The notes: a model not told the origin generated them from the letters alone. Shown: positions 1 through 10,186, numbered from the stretch's first letter. The stretch: DNA of 64,000 nucleotides from Deinococcus sp. QL22 (GCF_023370075.1 NZ_CP097149.1:186001-250000), one strand, 5' to 3'. Translations and numbers: made by a program.

Positions 1-1908
1 GCGTCCCGCGCGCCCCACAACGAGCGGCTGGCTGTCAGCCTGGCCGAGGACCTGGCACGGGCCCTGCGGACCCTGCATGACCGGACGGCCGACTGGCCCG
101 GCTTTGTGCAGGCCTTGGCCCTCGCCGCCGACACGACCCCGCAAGTGTTCTGGCTGAGCGTGTGGCAGGTGCTGGCCGAGCGGGCCCCGGAGCCGCAGGG
201 CGCGTTCGCGGGGCAGCTGGTTCACCGGATGGTCTGGGGCAGCCCGCAGGCTGGCCTGTGGGCGCTCCTGCAGGAGCGGGAGGTGCTGCCCACCGGACTG
301 AACGGCGATCACGACGTGCTCACCTCTCTCGGGCGGGCCACGCATGAACTCCACGGGGTCGCGGCCCGTGAGGGCGTCTTCAGTCGGCTGCGTGAATCCG
401 CGACCCTGAACCTGCAGTACCCACCTGGCACGCTGGTGCATGAACAAGTCGCCACCCGCCTGCGCGGACTCACGAACGGCCAGGTCAATCTGCCGAGACT
501 GCGCCTGGTGGACATCCTGCGCGCCGAGTTCGGGGCGCACCCGGAAGTCACCCCGGACCATGCCCGCCGCCTCGGTCAGGAGTACAGCCGGGCAACGCTC
601 ACGACGTTCGGGGAGGAACAGGCCGAGGTTCAGGACTACCTCGGAACCTTTCGGTTCCAGACCCTGGCTGGCACGTTTGTGCCGGCGCACGAGCTCATCC
701 TGGGCCTCGAGGGAACCCAGGTGGGAACAGACGAGCGCCTGCGGGCGGCGTTCGCCCCCAGGGCCCGCGTGCTGCACGCGGTCTATCACGACGCGGCTGA
801 CTTCGTCGTCCTGTGCCGGAATGGGCTGCGGGCGGACGCGCGGGCGCTGGCACAGTGGGTCAGCGACGCGCGCGGGATAGAGGCGCAGCGGGCGGTGCTG
901 CGGTACCTGCTGGAGGGTGAGCTGGCCGCCTCGCTGGCCAACGAACTCGCGCAGGCGCCCGAGACCTGGCTCAGCGACCTGCTGACCCATCCGGCCTTCC
1001 GCGCGCTCACCAATGATGAGCGGCATATCCTGGCCGGCCGCCTTCAGCTCGGTAGCCGGCTGGATCAGCTGACCCGCAGCAGCGCCCCGGAGCCGGAGGA
1101 CGCCCAGCCAGTTCGGCAGGTGGAGGATCCTGCCCAGGCGCTCCAGACGCTCTATGACCACTGGCAGGAGGCCGCTGAGGACCTGACCCGCAGCTATGAG
1201 GAAGCCGTGTACCCGGCATTCATGCGGTCGGGCGGCACCCTGCTGCCCTTTGGAGAGGACCGCAAGCGCTGGATGACCCTGCTGCTGCTGGGGACCTACC
1301 AGAGCCTGGGCCGCACCACCCCGCAACAGAACCGGGATTTCCTGCAGGGGGCCGAGAGAGACGGCTGGCTGGACGTGTTCGCGTCACCCGAGGTCAATCC
1401 GGTGGAGTGGTTCGAGATCCTCGACCAGTTTCTGAGCCGTGCGGGAGGGCAGGAGTACTACCACTGGTTCTCGCGCTTTCTCGCGACGTACCAGCTGTCC
1501 CGCCACCTGGACGAGTACATGGCCATCCTGAGCGGCATGGACCGCTTCACCGGTCCCCAGCCGCTGAGCGCCGTGCTCAATCCGTCCAGCAGCGCGCTGT
1601 TCAGCGGCACCGGCATTAACGTGCCCGACCTGCACCGCGCTCTGGGCATCGGCCGGCATTTCGTGCTCCGGGAGCTGCTGCGAACCGGCACGATCGTGAC
1701 CCGGCACATGGACGCTGAGGCGTTCCATCCGTCCGCCGCCGTGCGCCGTGAACTGGCCGCCCTGGGCTGCCCCATCCAACCGCAGAGCTGGAATCCCGGG
1801 GATTCGCGCACCATCCACAGTTTCCTGAGGACCCATCTCGGCGAGAAGCGGGCCACCTTTCACGGCGGATTTGACCTGCCCTTCGTGCTGCAGGTCCCCG
1901 TGGCATGA
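1..1908 (+). CDS. C-terminal part of a large unrecognised protein coupled to an SNF2 helicase (5' truncated by window edge)
   Basis: The frame is open from base 1, so this is the C-terminal 635 or so residues of a larger protein whose start lies upstream; the GTG at 106 is only the first internal start-type codon. The sequence is soluble, helix-rich and acidic, with no motif I can name. Its stop overlaps the ATG of the helicase gene by 4 bases (ATGA), so the two are translationally coupled and probably act together. Very long proteins encoded directly before SNF2-type helicases are common in phage-defence loci, which makes a defence role plausible, but this is context only. The missing N-terminus, where an ATPase or nuclease domain might lie, would decide it. 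Confidence 0.8.
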   Translation, partial: ASRAPHNERLAVSLAEDLARALRTLHDRTADWPGFVQALALAADTTPQVFWLSVWQVLAERAPEPQGAFAGQLVHRMVWGSPQAGLWALLQEREVLPTGLNGDHDVLTSLGRATHELHGVAAREGVFSRLRESATLNLQYPPGTLVHEQVATRLRGLTNGQVNLPRLRLVDILRAEFGAHPEVTPDHARRLGQEYSRATLTTFGEEQAEVQDYLGTFRFQTLAGTFVPAHELILGLEGTQVGTDERLRAAFAPRARVLHAVYHDAADFVVLCRNGLRADARALAQWVSDARGIEAQRAVLRYLLEGELAASLANELAQAPETWLSDLLTHPAFRALTNDERHILAGRLQLGSRLDQLTRSSAPEPEDAQPVRQVEDPAQALQTLYDHWQEAAEDLTRSYEEAVYPAFMRSGGTLLPFGEDRKRWMTLLLLGTYQSLGRTTPQQNRDFLQGAERDGWLDVFASPEVNPVEWFEILDQFLSRAGGQEYYHWFSRFLATYQLSRHLDEYMAILSGMDRFTGPQPLSAVLNPSSSALFSGTGINVPDLHRALGIGRHFVLRELLRTGTIVTRHMDAEAFHPSAAVRRELAALGCPIQPQSWNPGDSRTIHSFLRTHLGEKRATFHGGFDLPFVLQVPVA

Positions 1909-4517
1909 CCGGGGCCCCCTTCCAGCCGGGTGAGCGGGTCTGGCACGCCACGCACGGGTCTGGACGCGTGGAACTCACGCGGCGCATGACCGCCATCGTG
2001 CGCTTCACGCATGGCCTGGAAGAGGTGCTGCTGGCAGACCTGGAAGCGCGCGCCGACACGCCGGTCTCCGCACCGGCGGCAGACGTGCTGGCGCGCGTCC
2101 AGGCGGAGGCCATCACGTCCGTGAACAGTGCCTGGGGCGTGTTCTCCCGGTCAAGGGTCGCGCTACTGCCTCACCAGCTGTGGGTCTGCCGGCAGGTCAT
2201 CACCCGCTGGCCGTCGCGCTGGCTGGTGGCGGACGACGTGGGGCTGGGCAAGACGGTGGAAGCAGGGCTGATCCTCTGGCCGCTGCTCTCACGGGGACTG
2301 GTGCGCCGCGTGCTGATCCTGTGTCCGGCTGGCCTGGTCGAGCAGTGGCAGCACCGGATGCGCACGATGTTCGACATCCGCCTGGCCCGCTACACGCCGG
2401 AAGCCGACACAGCCCGCAGCGGCTTCTGGGACACCCACCCTGTGGTGGTGGCCTCGCTGCACACCCTGCGGGACGGGCGCGGTGGCCGCCACACCCGGCT
2501 GCTGGAAGCTGAACCCTGGGACCTGGTCATCGTGGATGAGGCCCATCACCTGCACGCACCTGAATCAGGCGCCACCCTCGGATACCGGCTGATCGAGCGG
2601 CTCTCAGACGCGGAGCGCATCAAGGGCATGGTGTTCTTCAGTGGCACCCCGCACCGCGGGGACGACCAGGCGTTCCTGGCCCTGCTCCACCTGCTGCGGC
2701 CGGAAGACTTCAACCCGGCCCGCCCCCTGGCCGAGCAGCTCCAGGCCCTGCCCCAGGTGATGATCCGCAACAACAAGCAGCGGGTGACGGACCTGCACGG
2801 TGAGCGGCTGTTCCTGCCGCCCCGGGTTCGCTCCGTGACGTACGCGTATTCACCGGCGGAGGCCGCGTTCTATGCGCGGATGACCGAGTTCATCGCGACC
2901 GGCAAGGCGTATGCCAGCAGTCTGGGAAACGGCACAGAGGGCCGCGCGGTGATGCTCGTGCTGATCGCCATGCAGAAGCTGGCGAGCAGCTCGGTGGCGG
3001 CGGTGCACCGGGCGCTGGCGCGTCGACTGACGGGACTCCAGACGGCCACCCGGAAGCGGGACGAGGTCGCCGGCGACACGGATGATCTGGACGCCGCGGC
3101 CCGCCACGACGAGCTCCTCGCCGCACACGCCGTCCAGTGGCAGCTGATGAACGACGAGATCGCCCGCTTGCAGGAGCTGGTGGAGGCCGCGCAGGCGGTT
3201 CGTGAAGAGACCAAAGTGGCCCGCATTCTGGAGGCGATCGAGCAGGACTTCACGGATCGCAGTGTGCTGCTGTTCACCGAGTACAAGGCCACCCAGTCCC
3301 TGATCCTGAGCGCCCTGAGCGCCCGGTATGGGGCGGGGAGCGTGGTGTTCATCAACGGCGACGACCGGGCGGAAAACGTGCTGGGTCAGACGCTCACCCT
3401 GCCGCGCGATGTGGCCGCCGACCGCTTCAACGCCGGTCAGGCCCGCTTCCTGGTCTCCACGGAAGCCGGGGGGGAAGGCATCGACCTGCAGCAGCAGTGC
3501 CACACCCTGATCCACGTCGATCTGCCCTGGAACCCGATGCGGCTGCATCAGCGGGTGGGGCGGGTCAACCGCTACGGGCAGCGCCATCAGGTGGACGTCC
3601 TGACCCTGCGCAATCCCGACACGGTCGAGGCGCTGATCTGGGAACGCCTGGACGGAAAGATCCGCCGCATCACCCAGGCCCTGGGACAGGCCATGGATGA
3701 GCCGGAAGATCTCCTGGAACTGGTGCTGGGCATGACTGACCCGACGCTGTTCACGGCCCTCTTCGCCGAGGCGGCCCGGGTTCCCCGGGAGCGGCTGGAC
3801 GCCTGGTTCGACGACCGGACCCGGCAGTTCGGCGGTGAGGACGTGCTCACAGCGGTTCGGCAGCTGGTCGGACACAGCGCCCGCTTCGATTACGCGCAGG
3901 TGAGCGCCCTGATTCCGAAGCTGGATCTGCCGGATCTCGCCCCCTTCTTCCGGCTGATGCTGGCGCTCAACCACCGCCAGGTGCGCGAGGACGGGGGCCA
4001 GCTGAGCTTCAACACGCCGAAGGAGTGGATGAACGAGTTCGGTGTATTGCCGGTCTACCGGGACCTGGTCTTCAGCCGGGATGTCCCGGTCAGCGAGGCC
4101 GGGCGGCTGCTGGGCATGGGGCACAAACTGATGGAGCAGGCGCTGGCGCAGGCGCGCGCCCTGCCCGGGCGCGCGGCGGTTCTGCCCGGCCTCGACCAGC
4201 CGCTGTTCATCTTCCAAGTCTCGGACCTCCTGACCGGGCGTGGACAGGCAGCGCCCACCACGCTGGTCGGGGTCGGTGGAGGGGAGCAACACCAGCTGCT
4301 GCTGGACTGGGAAGTGCTGGGCTGGACCAACAGCCAGCCGCGGGCCAGTGTGCTGCGGGATGAGGGAGGCATCCCGCTCACGGCGGACAGCGAGGCCCAG
4401 CTGCGGGTCGCGGAGACTTTCCTGGAAGCGCAGCTGCACCGCCTGCACCTGGACTACCGCCTGCCCCGCGTTGAACACACGGCGAGCTTCTGGCCCGTCA
4501 CCGGTCTTCCAGCCTGA
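1905..4517 (+). CDS. SNF2/RapA-like DEAD-box family helicase
   Basis: An 870-aa SF2 ATPase of the SNF2/RapA type. The N-terminal 45 residues (from FQPGERVWHATHGSGRV) look like the small Tudor/SH3-like barrel found in RapA-like proteins. Motif I (DDVGLGKT) lies near residue 110, the DEAH box near 211, an SGTPHRG motif near 248, GGEGIDLQ near 524 and the arginine-finger motif HQRVGRVNRYGQ near 547. About 300 further residues follow without a recognised domain. Family knowledge: such proteins translocate on double-stranded DNA using ATP and occur in DISARM (DrmD), Dpd (DpdE) and other defence loci. None of the hallmark partners of those systems is visible downstream, so the system is not assigned. 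It is coupled (ATGA) to the large gene before it. Confidence 0.9.
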   Translation: MTGAPFQPGERVWHATHGSGRVELTRRMTAIVRFTHGLEEVLLADLEARADTPVSAPAADVLARVQAEAITSVNSAWGVFSRSRVALLPHQLWVCRQVITRWPSRWLVADDVGLGKTVEAGLILWPLLSRGLVRRVLILCPAGLVEQWQHRMRTMFDIRLARYTPEADTARSGFWDTHPVVVASLHTLRDGRGGRHTRLLEAEPWDLVIVDEAHHLHAPESGATLGYRLIERLSDAERIKGMVFFSGTPHRGDDQAFLALLHLLRPEDFNPARPLAEQLQALPQVMIRNNKQRVTDLHGERLFLPPRVRSVTYAYSPAEAAFYARMTEFIATGKAYASSLGNGTEGRAVMLVLIAMQKLASSSVAAVHRALARRLTGLQTATRKRDEVAGDTDDLDAAARHDELLAAHAVQWQLMNDEIARLQELVEAAQAVREETKVARILEAIEQDFTDRSVLLFTEYKATQSLILSALSARYGAGSVVFINGDDRAENVLGQTLTLPRDVAADRFNAGQARFLVSTEAGGEGIDLQQQCHTLIHVDLPWNPMRLHQRVGRVNRYGQRHQVDVLTLRNPDTVEALIWERLDGKIRRITQALGQAMDEPEDLLELVLGMTDPTLFTALFAEAARVPRERLDAWFDDRTRQFGGEDVLTAVRQLVGHSARFDYAQVSALIPKLDLPDLAPFFRLMLALNHRQVREDGGQLSFNTPKEWMNEFGVLPVYRDLVFSRDVPVSEAGRLLGMGHKLMEQALAQARALPGRAAVLPGLDQPLFIFQVSDLLTGRGQAAPTTLVGVGGGEQHQLLLDWEVLGWTNSQPRASVLRDEGGIPLTADSEAQLRVAETFLEAQLHRLHLDYRLPRVEHTASFWPVTGLPA

Positions 4518-4833
4518 AGTCTGGGGCAGGCTCGTCAGGCCAGGACTCTGCTCTGTTCAGCAGGGAACCGGTGATAAGGTCCACCGCAGAACCCAGCTTC
4601 CCCTGACATTCAAGGGTTGTTTCCCTGTCAGCTTCAAAGGGCCCACCAGAAGAAAGGCAATGCTGGAGCAGCACCCATGGGTGCCACTCACGTGCATTCG
4701 AATACAGCGGCTTCTCCATGCAGATGATCACCCCAACCCCACTTATTTCAAGCCCTCCATGAGGGCCCGAATGGGAGCGGGTGACCCCTTTAGTGTGATC
4801 ACTCTTGCCCACGCTCCATCCACTGCACCAGCC
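4518..4833. other. Intergenic, no gene seen
   Basis: This stretch lies between two convergent genes. I see no credible coding frame, tRNA or strong terminator hairpin. Confidence 0.5.
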
Positions 4834-5802
4834 TCACTCGGCCTTCCCGCTGGCCCCCAAATCAAGAAAGTCCACCATCTGCGGCGCGTGGCTGCGGCTG
4901 TTCGGGTTCGGCGCTTTGCGCATGCACTGCCAGGTCATTTCACGCGCCGCCGCCTGGATCCCAGGGACGTCCAGCAGTTGCCGGGCGTTCCTGAGGCCAT
5001 CCACAAACAGTCCCACATGGTCATGCCCCGGAAAGCGGTACATCTCCGGCACGACGTCCACGCCCAGGTTCTGCAGGTGCCATGCCCATCCCGTGCCGTA
5101 CGTCTCCTTCAGCACGCTGGGCGCCACCAGCAGGAAGAACTCCTGGCCGTCCAGGGTGCGGAACACCTCCTGCCAACTCGCATTGACGCGGAAGCCTCCC
5201 TTCGGGAAGCAGGTCGCACTCCACAGGCTCATCTCGGTCAACCCAGGGGCGATGACGCAGCGCTGCACGTAATACTCCAGCAGGGCCAGCAGGTCGTCTG
5301 CCTGCGGTGTGCTGCGGAACTTCTCCCAGACCCGCACCTGCCGGCGGCGCACCGCTTCATCCCGCGAACGGCCAGACCACGCCGGCCTTCCCCCTGCCCG
5401 CCAGGCCTCCTGATCAGCCGCAGGGACCAGGTCGTCAAGGTCCGTGCCCGCGTGCAGCGGCAGGCTCATGCCCACCGAATTCCGCAGCTGGATCCCGACC
5501 TGCTCCAACTGGCGGATGTAGGCCTGTTCCGGCACATGCAGGTCACCCTTGGGGATGGGCAGCAGGCTCACTGCCTGGACATCCGGGTGGTTGGCGAGGT
5601 GCTCCCGGTAGCGGCGGGCGAAGTTCTCGGTCCGGCCCAGGTAGTGTTCTTCTCCTGCATGCAGGACGTACAGACCGCGTCGCCGGCTCTTGCGAACGAG
5701 GTCGGCGATGCTGAGTCGTCCCGTGGTCGGCACAGGGGCCTGGAAGCCCAGGGTGCTGAGCAGGTGCTGCAGCTGCGGATCAATAATGGATTTCATGGTC
5801 AT
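4834..5802 (-). CDS. GIY-YIG domain protein
   Basis: A 322-aa protein. The ATG at 5802 was chosen because AGGAGG sits 4 bases before it (5807-5812) and it overlaps the preceding stop by ATGA; the ATG at 5796 is an alternative. Residues about 42-80 form a GIY-YIG nuclease core: RGLYVLHAGEEHYLGRT, giving GLY at 43-45 and YLG at 54-56, with arginines and EH following at about 63-68. GIY-YIG domains cut DNA with one metal ion (family knowledge). The remaining 230 or so residues have no domain I recognise. A nuclease that recognises DNA through its C-terminal part, or a repair or homing-type protein, are both possible. Confidence 0.7.
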   Translation of the reverse strand: MTMKSIIDPQLQHLLSTLGFQAPVPTTGRLSIADLVRKSRRRGLYVLHAGEEHYLGRTENFARRYREHLANHPDVQAVSLLPIPKGDLHVPEQAYIRQLEQVGIQLRNSVGMSLPLHAGTDLDDLVPAADQEAWRAGGRPAWSGRSRDEAVRRRQVRVWEKFRSTPQADDLLALLEYYVQRCVIAPGLTEMSLWSATCFPKGGFRVNASWQEVFRTLDGQEFFLLVAPSVLKETYGTGWAWHLQNLGVDVVPEMYRFPGHDHVGLFVDGLRNARQLLDVPGIQAAAREMTWQCMRKAPNPNSRSHAPQMVDFLDLGASGKAE

Positions 5803-6077
5803 GTGGCCTCCTGAACGGGAACCGGGGTCTGGATGGGGACACCCTCGAGCCACCAGTCGAACAGGGGCAGCCAGCGGGTGGTGTGATGAACGAGTGTTTC
5901 TGGGTGGGACTGTACCGCTAGGGCCCCTGGCTGCACCCACGCCTCAGGCAGGCCGTCTGGCGCACAGGCGAGGGGCGTGTGAGACAGTACCAGGCGGTCA
6001 ACGCCCTGATGATGGCTGGAATTGACGTCCATCTTTGCTCCGAGCAGGGCTGAGCATGTTGTGAGCGTTCGGCTCAC
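5799..6077 (-). CDS. Small hypothetical protein or 3' remnant upstream of the GIY-YIG gene
   Basis: This frame ends with TGA overlapping the GIY-YIG ATG (ATGA), the arrangement of a true upstream operon gene. The last 65 or so residues look coding in composition (for example LPEAWVQPGALAVQS), while the first part does not. I read it as the 3' end of a gene whose upstream part was lost to rearrangement around 6000-6080. The family is not recognised. Confidence 0.4.
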   Translation of the reverse strand: MSRTLTTCSALLGAKMDVNSSHHQGVDRLVLSHTPLACAPDGLPEAWVQPGALAVQSHPETLVHHTTRWLPLFDWWLEGVPIQTPVPVQEAT

Positions 6078-6405
6078 GCTGCCTCTGGACCGGATTAGGC
6101 GCTAGCACTGAAAGCCGCCCTGGTGAACCTGACCCCACAGGCTGATGGGTTGGAGCCTGAAGTGCAGAAACGAAGCGGGTCATAACACAAGCAGGGCGGT
6201 GGTGAACACGCCTTGGTCTGGGTGCAGGCGCTTGCTTGTTGTTGTGCTGATTAGGACAGCAGGGCTTTGCAAGGCACAATGACCGTGCTGATCGGCCTCG
6301 CTCAGTCCGTGCCTCAATGGCCGGTTCCGTCTGGATTGACGCACTTGGCCACGCTCTAGACACCGGCGGCCGTACTCGCCGAAAGCTCCCTCAGTTGTAA
6401 ATGAG

Positions 6406-7236
6406 ATGTACAGTTCCAGCACCACCAACGTGAACATCAGTGCCAGCAGAACGGACCCTTGGATTGACCTTGAGCTGTGCGCTACTTTCCACAGTATCTT
6501 GAATGTGTCTAATTGCGTACCTTATCTTAGTGGAATGACTTTTAGCGACTACTTTCATCCTATTGATTTTTCTAGCCGTGAAAAGCTACCAACCAACTCG
6601 CCCCTGGCTAAAGCTGTTGAATTGATTGGTAGTTTTCAGAGCCCCAATGTGCTCCTCAAAGATGTACAAGGAGGAAACACTGCAAATCATCCAATTCCTA
6701 TATTTCACTTCCCGACCATAGCCGATAACGGCGCTTTCAGGTACAATCTAATCCCTGATAAGCTGAATCTACCGTATATCATGATTAACATGAATAGTAA
6801 CGATTATCTTATGACAGTTGCTCATGAGATGGGCCATGCTATGGATCATCTATTAAAAGTCCATTTCATGGGATCTTCTTCTGTATCTAGTACAAAAAAG
6901 ATATACGCTAGCGAATATGATATAGATCCACTGCAGCCTTGGTGGACTGCTGTGCAACAGACGGCAGCATACAAGCAAATACAAGCCATGGACTTGGGTG
7001 CGCTGGCTGCAGAACCATGTCGATCAGAAAATCTACTATTTGCCACTCGACGCGAGACATTTGCCTGTAGCTTTGCACAGTTTATTGCTCTGAAGAGCGG
7101 TGATCCCAAATTCATCGCTCATCTCGATGCTCGCCGCACTTCCCGTTCCGGTCAGAAAGATCGGTATTGGCAGAGTGCAGATTTTTTATCTATTAATACG
7201 ACTCTAGAGCATTTATTTAGTGAAATCGGCTGGTGA
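6406..7236 (+). CDS. Zincin-like metalloprotease (HExxH), AT-rich
   Basis: A 276-aa protein with the zinc-protease helix VAHEMGHAMDHLL (HEMGH at about residues 140-144). The sequence RRETFACSFAQFIAL near residue 215-230 could supply a third, glutamate zinc ligand (E217), as in the anthrax lethal factor-like (ATLF) and related zincins. There is no signal peptide or membrane segment. The DNA is strikingly AT-rich compared with the flanking genes, which indicates recent horizontal acquisition. ATG 6406 has no convincing ribosome binding site, so a later ATG such as the one before TFSDYF is possible. Roles could include a toxin effector or a protease of a conflict system; no immunity or partner gene is adjacent. 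Confidence 0.7.
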   Translation: MYSSSTTNVNISASRTDPWIDLELCATFHSILNVSNCVPYLSGMTFSDYFHPIDFSSREKLPTNSPLAKAVELIGSFQSPNVLLKDVQGGNTANHPIPIFHFPTIADNGAFRYNLIPDKLNLPYIMINMNSNDYLMTVAHEMGHAMDHLLKVHFMGSSSVSSTKKIYASEYDIDPLQPWWTAVQQTAAYKQIQAMDLGALAAEPCRSENLLFATRRETFACSFAQFIALKSGDPKFIAHLDARRTSRSGQKDRYWQSADFLSINTTLEHLFSEIGW

Positions 7237-8140
7237 ATTCATCTATGTTAAGTGAAGAAGAACATTAATTACAAAGTATGCAATACCATCACACTGTCTA
7301 CTTGTCGCTGCCGAAAAAATTAAAGCACCGCATGCAACATAATATACTGTAATATGAGACATCAGTGAAGTGTGGTAACCCAAGAATACTTGCGAAAGAG
7401 CATATATATAATACTGCCTCGGACAAACAGAAGACTCTCTGTGTTTTGAGAACTCCAGACAGGTTTAATCTGATACATCTTTAGGTGTAAGATGCATACC
7501 AGCGTTTGTTTAACCAACAGGTGGTTAAAGATTCCAAGCAACTCAACCATTTGCCAAGATGAGGATATGCCTAATGCATCCGCAGAAGGTCGATTTTCCC
7601 AACACTGATGGGGTCGAATAGCCTTGTGTCATATCTCAGACACAGACTGGGCAACCACTTTGAGGAAGCAGCCAGGCGACGAATTTAGAGCGGAATTAAT
7701 CCCCGATCCGTAGAGCAACGTCCGACGGACTACGCCCAGGCAATGCTGGCACACAGTGGTGCAGTCCCTCCAAGTCATCACCAGCAGCTGAACCTGACTG
7801 ACGCCCAGCTCGACGTTCTGGCCGCCACACTGCTCCCGCTGACACTGGAACAGGGGCGCTAGTTGACAGACGGACTTTCGGGTCGCATTATGAGAACCCT
7901 AGGGGGTCGCCATCCCCTGAGCACCGGACCAGATCGCCGTAAGGCCATCCTCCGACAACCCACACGCCGTATAGGCTGCTTCTACAGCCCTTTCGGAAGT
8001 GGAAGTGCTCAGGCTTTGTGGACTCTACCGTGTAAGACCTCGTCGGCAATTGGGCCGTCGGTCACATGGACGACGTCGGTATGTACCGGCCCCTACGGCT
8101 TCAAGTCGGGCGAAAGCCCCTCACCGTAAGGAGGAAGTAC
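7237..8140. other. AT-rich intergenic region with a gene remnant
   Basis: About 900 bases without an intact gene. 7240-7560 is AT-rich, like the preceding gene. A short frame at 7743-7862 (ending LTDAQLDVLAATLLPLTLE, then stop) has the composition of a real protein C-terminus and is probably what remains of a deleted gene. The leader of the next gene ends in AAGGAGGA at about 8128-8135. Confidence 0.5.
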
Positions 8141-10186
8141 ATGTCGACAGATTTTTTTGTTAACCCCACCGAGCAGCTCGAAGCCATGCCTGTCACACTC
8201 CAGGACGAGATGGTTCAGATCCGACCGCGTCCTATCGAACACGTGCAGTTGGCGAAAGAGGCCGCCCGGACGAACTTTATCAATAGGCTGCACAAGGAAT
8301 ATAAATACTCTCTGGAGTACGCGAAGGCGATCGGGCGGATCGTCGTCGACCCCACTGCTGCCCGCCATGCCTTGGAACACCTGCAGCGCCGCCGAATTCC
8401 CAGTGGCACTGTCTATGTCCTGAACGTGGATGTCTTTACGCCCGGCGTTTCCGTCAATCCCGTTAATCCGCGCGAGACTGAGCGTCGCGCATACCAAATC
8501 GAAAAGGGTAGCGACGACCGTTCCCCTTTGAAGCTATCGTCCAGTGCGGGCCCCGAGCCCATGCTGCTCATCCGCGGAAAGACCCCAGCCCACATTATGC
8601 AGGTCGCTCGCGACGCCGGCGCCGACCTACGCAATAACAGCAATACTGCGCTTAAGGACCCGATCTGGATGGAAGGAATCCGCGAGCCTTTGTTGCTGTT
8701 TGTCGCTCAAGTAGACCACGAGGATGGCTCACCATCAGCGACGTTCGTACTTGCTGCTGATGGTTCTTCGCGTACGGCTCATAGCCACGAATTCACCAGC
8801 ACCGACGAGGCCGATGCTATCTACCGTTGGCCGCAGGCTGACCCGAGGCAGTGGAGCGGCCACTTGGGCTCAATAATCGCTGTCCAGGATCGTACGCTCG
8901 ATAGCGTGAGCGAACATCAATTAGCGGCCCACCGAGCTCTAGTCGCTCCAGCCAGCATCGTTATCAAGGTTGATGCCGCCCGTCCGAATGAGCCGATCGA
9001 CGCAGTGCGGGCATATCGCTCGATGATTGGAGCGATTCACGTCTCGCGGCCTAAGGATTGGGGTGTAGGTGCTGAGAACGACGAGATCGCTACCGCAATT
9101 TTGGATGCCCTCGAGGCCGACGGGAAGCTTAATCCTGATTTGGCAGCGTATCTGTCTGGCACACTGCCAGCGAACATTTTAGAAAGCAAGGGCTTCTCTC
9201 CACACACTGATGTGCGTGGCTTGCACATTATGAAGGAACTAAACCGGCGCAGTGTGCGGCCCGAGGTTTCGCGGGTGTTCTGCAGTATTCGTCAACAAAA
9301 GGCGTTGCGCCAGAACGATCGTTCCGACATCGTCGCAGAGTTGATGCTGCGTGCAGTCCGTGACCGTATCAGCCAAATCGCTTCGCCTACCGAGGTGAAC
9401 GGTATCCGCTCAATGCTGCAGCGCACTGTTCGTTTGCCTGAATGGCGTGCCTCAGAGTTCAAAGTAACAAAACGTTCGCCAGAAACGCTTCGTGACGAGG
9501 CTATAGAGGCGTTGAAGACTAACCCTGAGAATTTGTCGACAGCTGCGCTGGAATTGGGTTTGCTCGGCGTATACTGGTTGGTCGTGTTAACTGGCATTAA
9601 GCGTGAGACGACCCAAAGTCCTAACAAGGTCAGCGGTGCCGAATTAGCAAAATGGCTCATGAGCCGCAAGCAAGGCATCTACCAGCTCTATCAAGCTGTT
9701 ATCGACGGTCGAACTGGTCGAAAGAACGTCCGCTATGTGGACCCTGATGGGAACTTCGTTCTGGCCGCTAATGAAGCCGAGCAGATGGTCAGCGATACGC
9801 TAATTCGTGAGAAGTATAACGAGACCCAAGGTGTGTCCGAATCGGGCGGCTTGGCAACTCCTATATCGCAATCCACCCCCCGACAAATCCTCCAGAATCA
9901 GTTGAGTGATCTGAACAGGAAATTGTATGACCTGAAGGTTCGCGTGGCGGAAATCGAGAAAGTCAATCAGGACGGTAAGAAGCTCGTAGATGCTGAGGGC
10001 ATCCCGTATGGGGCTGCTGAAGAGGCCGGCCGGGTTCTCGATGAGCTGCGTTTGCAGTTGCTCACCTGGGGACGCATCAACAAGCGACAAGCGGACGCTG
10101 CTTCCGCTGAAGTGACTGAGGATGGCGTGAAGCTCTTTGATGACGAGGACGAGAACCCCTATGAACTGGACGGGGTCGAGGCTTGA
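8141..10186 (+). CDS. ParB/Srx-fold-like protein of unknown function, large (681 aa)
   Basis: The start at ATG 8141 is supported by AAGGAGGA six bases upstream. The N-terminal third has the order expected of a ParB/sulfiredoxin-like (also DGQHR-like) fold: a strand before VNPVNPRETERR (about residues 113-125), then PIWMEGIREPLLLFVAQV (about 177-195), then FVLAADGSSRTAHSHEF (about 202-218), where ADGSSR resembles the DGxxR signature. The middle is helical, and a coiled coil (about 590-650) precedes an acidic tail. The next gene, a small GIY-YIG protein, begins inside its stop codon, so the two are co-expressed. Family knowledge: ParB/DGQHR folds act in DNA sensing or modification in DndB-type and related defence loci. 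Function here is inference. Lower G+C than neighbours suggests transfer. Confidence 0.6.
   Translation: MSTDFFVNPTEQLEAMPVTLQDEMVQIRPRPIEHVQLAKEAARTNFINRLHKEYKYSLEYAKAIGRIVVDPTAARHALEHLQRRRIPSGTVYVLNVDVFTPGVSVNPVNPRETERRAYQIEKGSDDRSPLKLSSSAGPEPMLLIRGKTPAHIMQVARDAGADLRNNSNTALKDPIWMEGIREPLLLFVAQVDHEDGSPSATFVLAADGSSRTAHSHEFTSTDEADAIYRWPQADPRQWSGHLGSIIAVQDRTLDSVSEHQLAAHRALVAPASIVIKVDAARPNEPIDAVRAYRSMIGAIHVSRPKDWGVGAENDEIATAILDALEADGKLNPDLAAYLSGTLPANILESKGFSPHTDVRGLHIMKELNRRSVRPEVSRVFCSIRQQKALRQNDRSDIVAELMLRAVRDRISQIASPTEVNGIRSMLQRTVRLPEWRASEFKVTKRSPETLRDEAIEALKTNPENLSTAALELGLLGVYWLVVLTGIKRETTQSPNKVSGAELAKWLMSRKQGIYQLYQAVIDGRTGRKNVRYVDPDGNFVLAANEAEQMVSDTLIREKYNETQGVSESGGLATPISQSTPRQILQNQLSDLNRKLYDLKVRVAEIEKVNQDGKKLVDAEGIPYGAAEEAGRVLDELRLQLLTWGRINKRQADAASAEVTEDGVKLFDDEDENPYELDGVEA

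Noticed and set aside
2850..4478. 542-aa minus-strand frame
   Set aside because: Antisense to the SNF2 helicase, whose motifs are certain; composition (Gln/Arg/Val-rich) is that of a shadow frame.
4240..5814. 524-aa plus-strand frame spanning two genes
   Set aside because: It runs antisense to the GIY-YIG gene and out of frame with the helicase end; unnatural composition.
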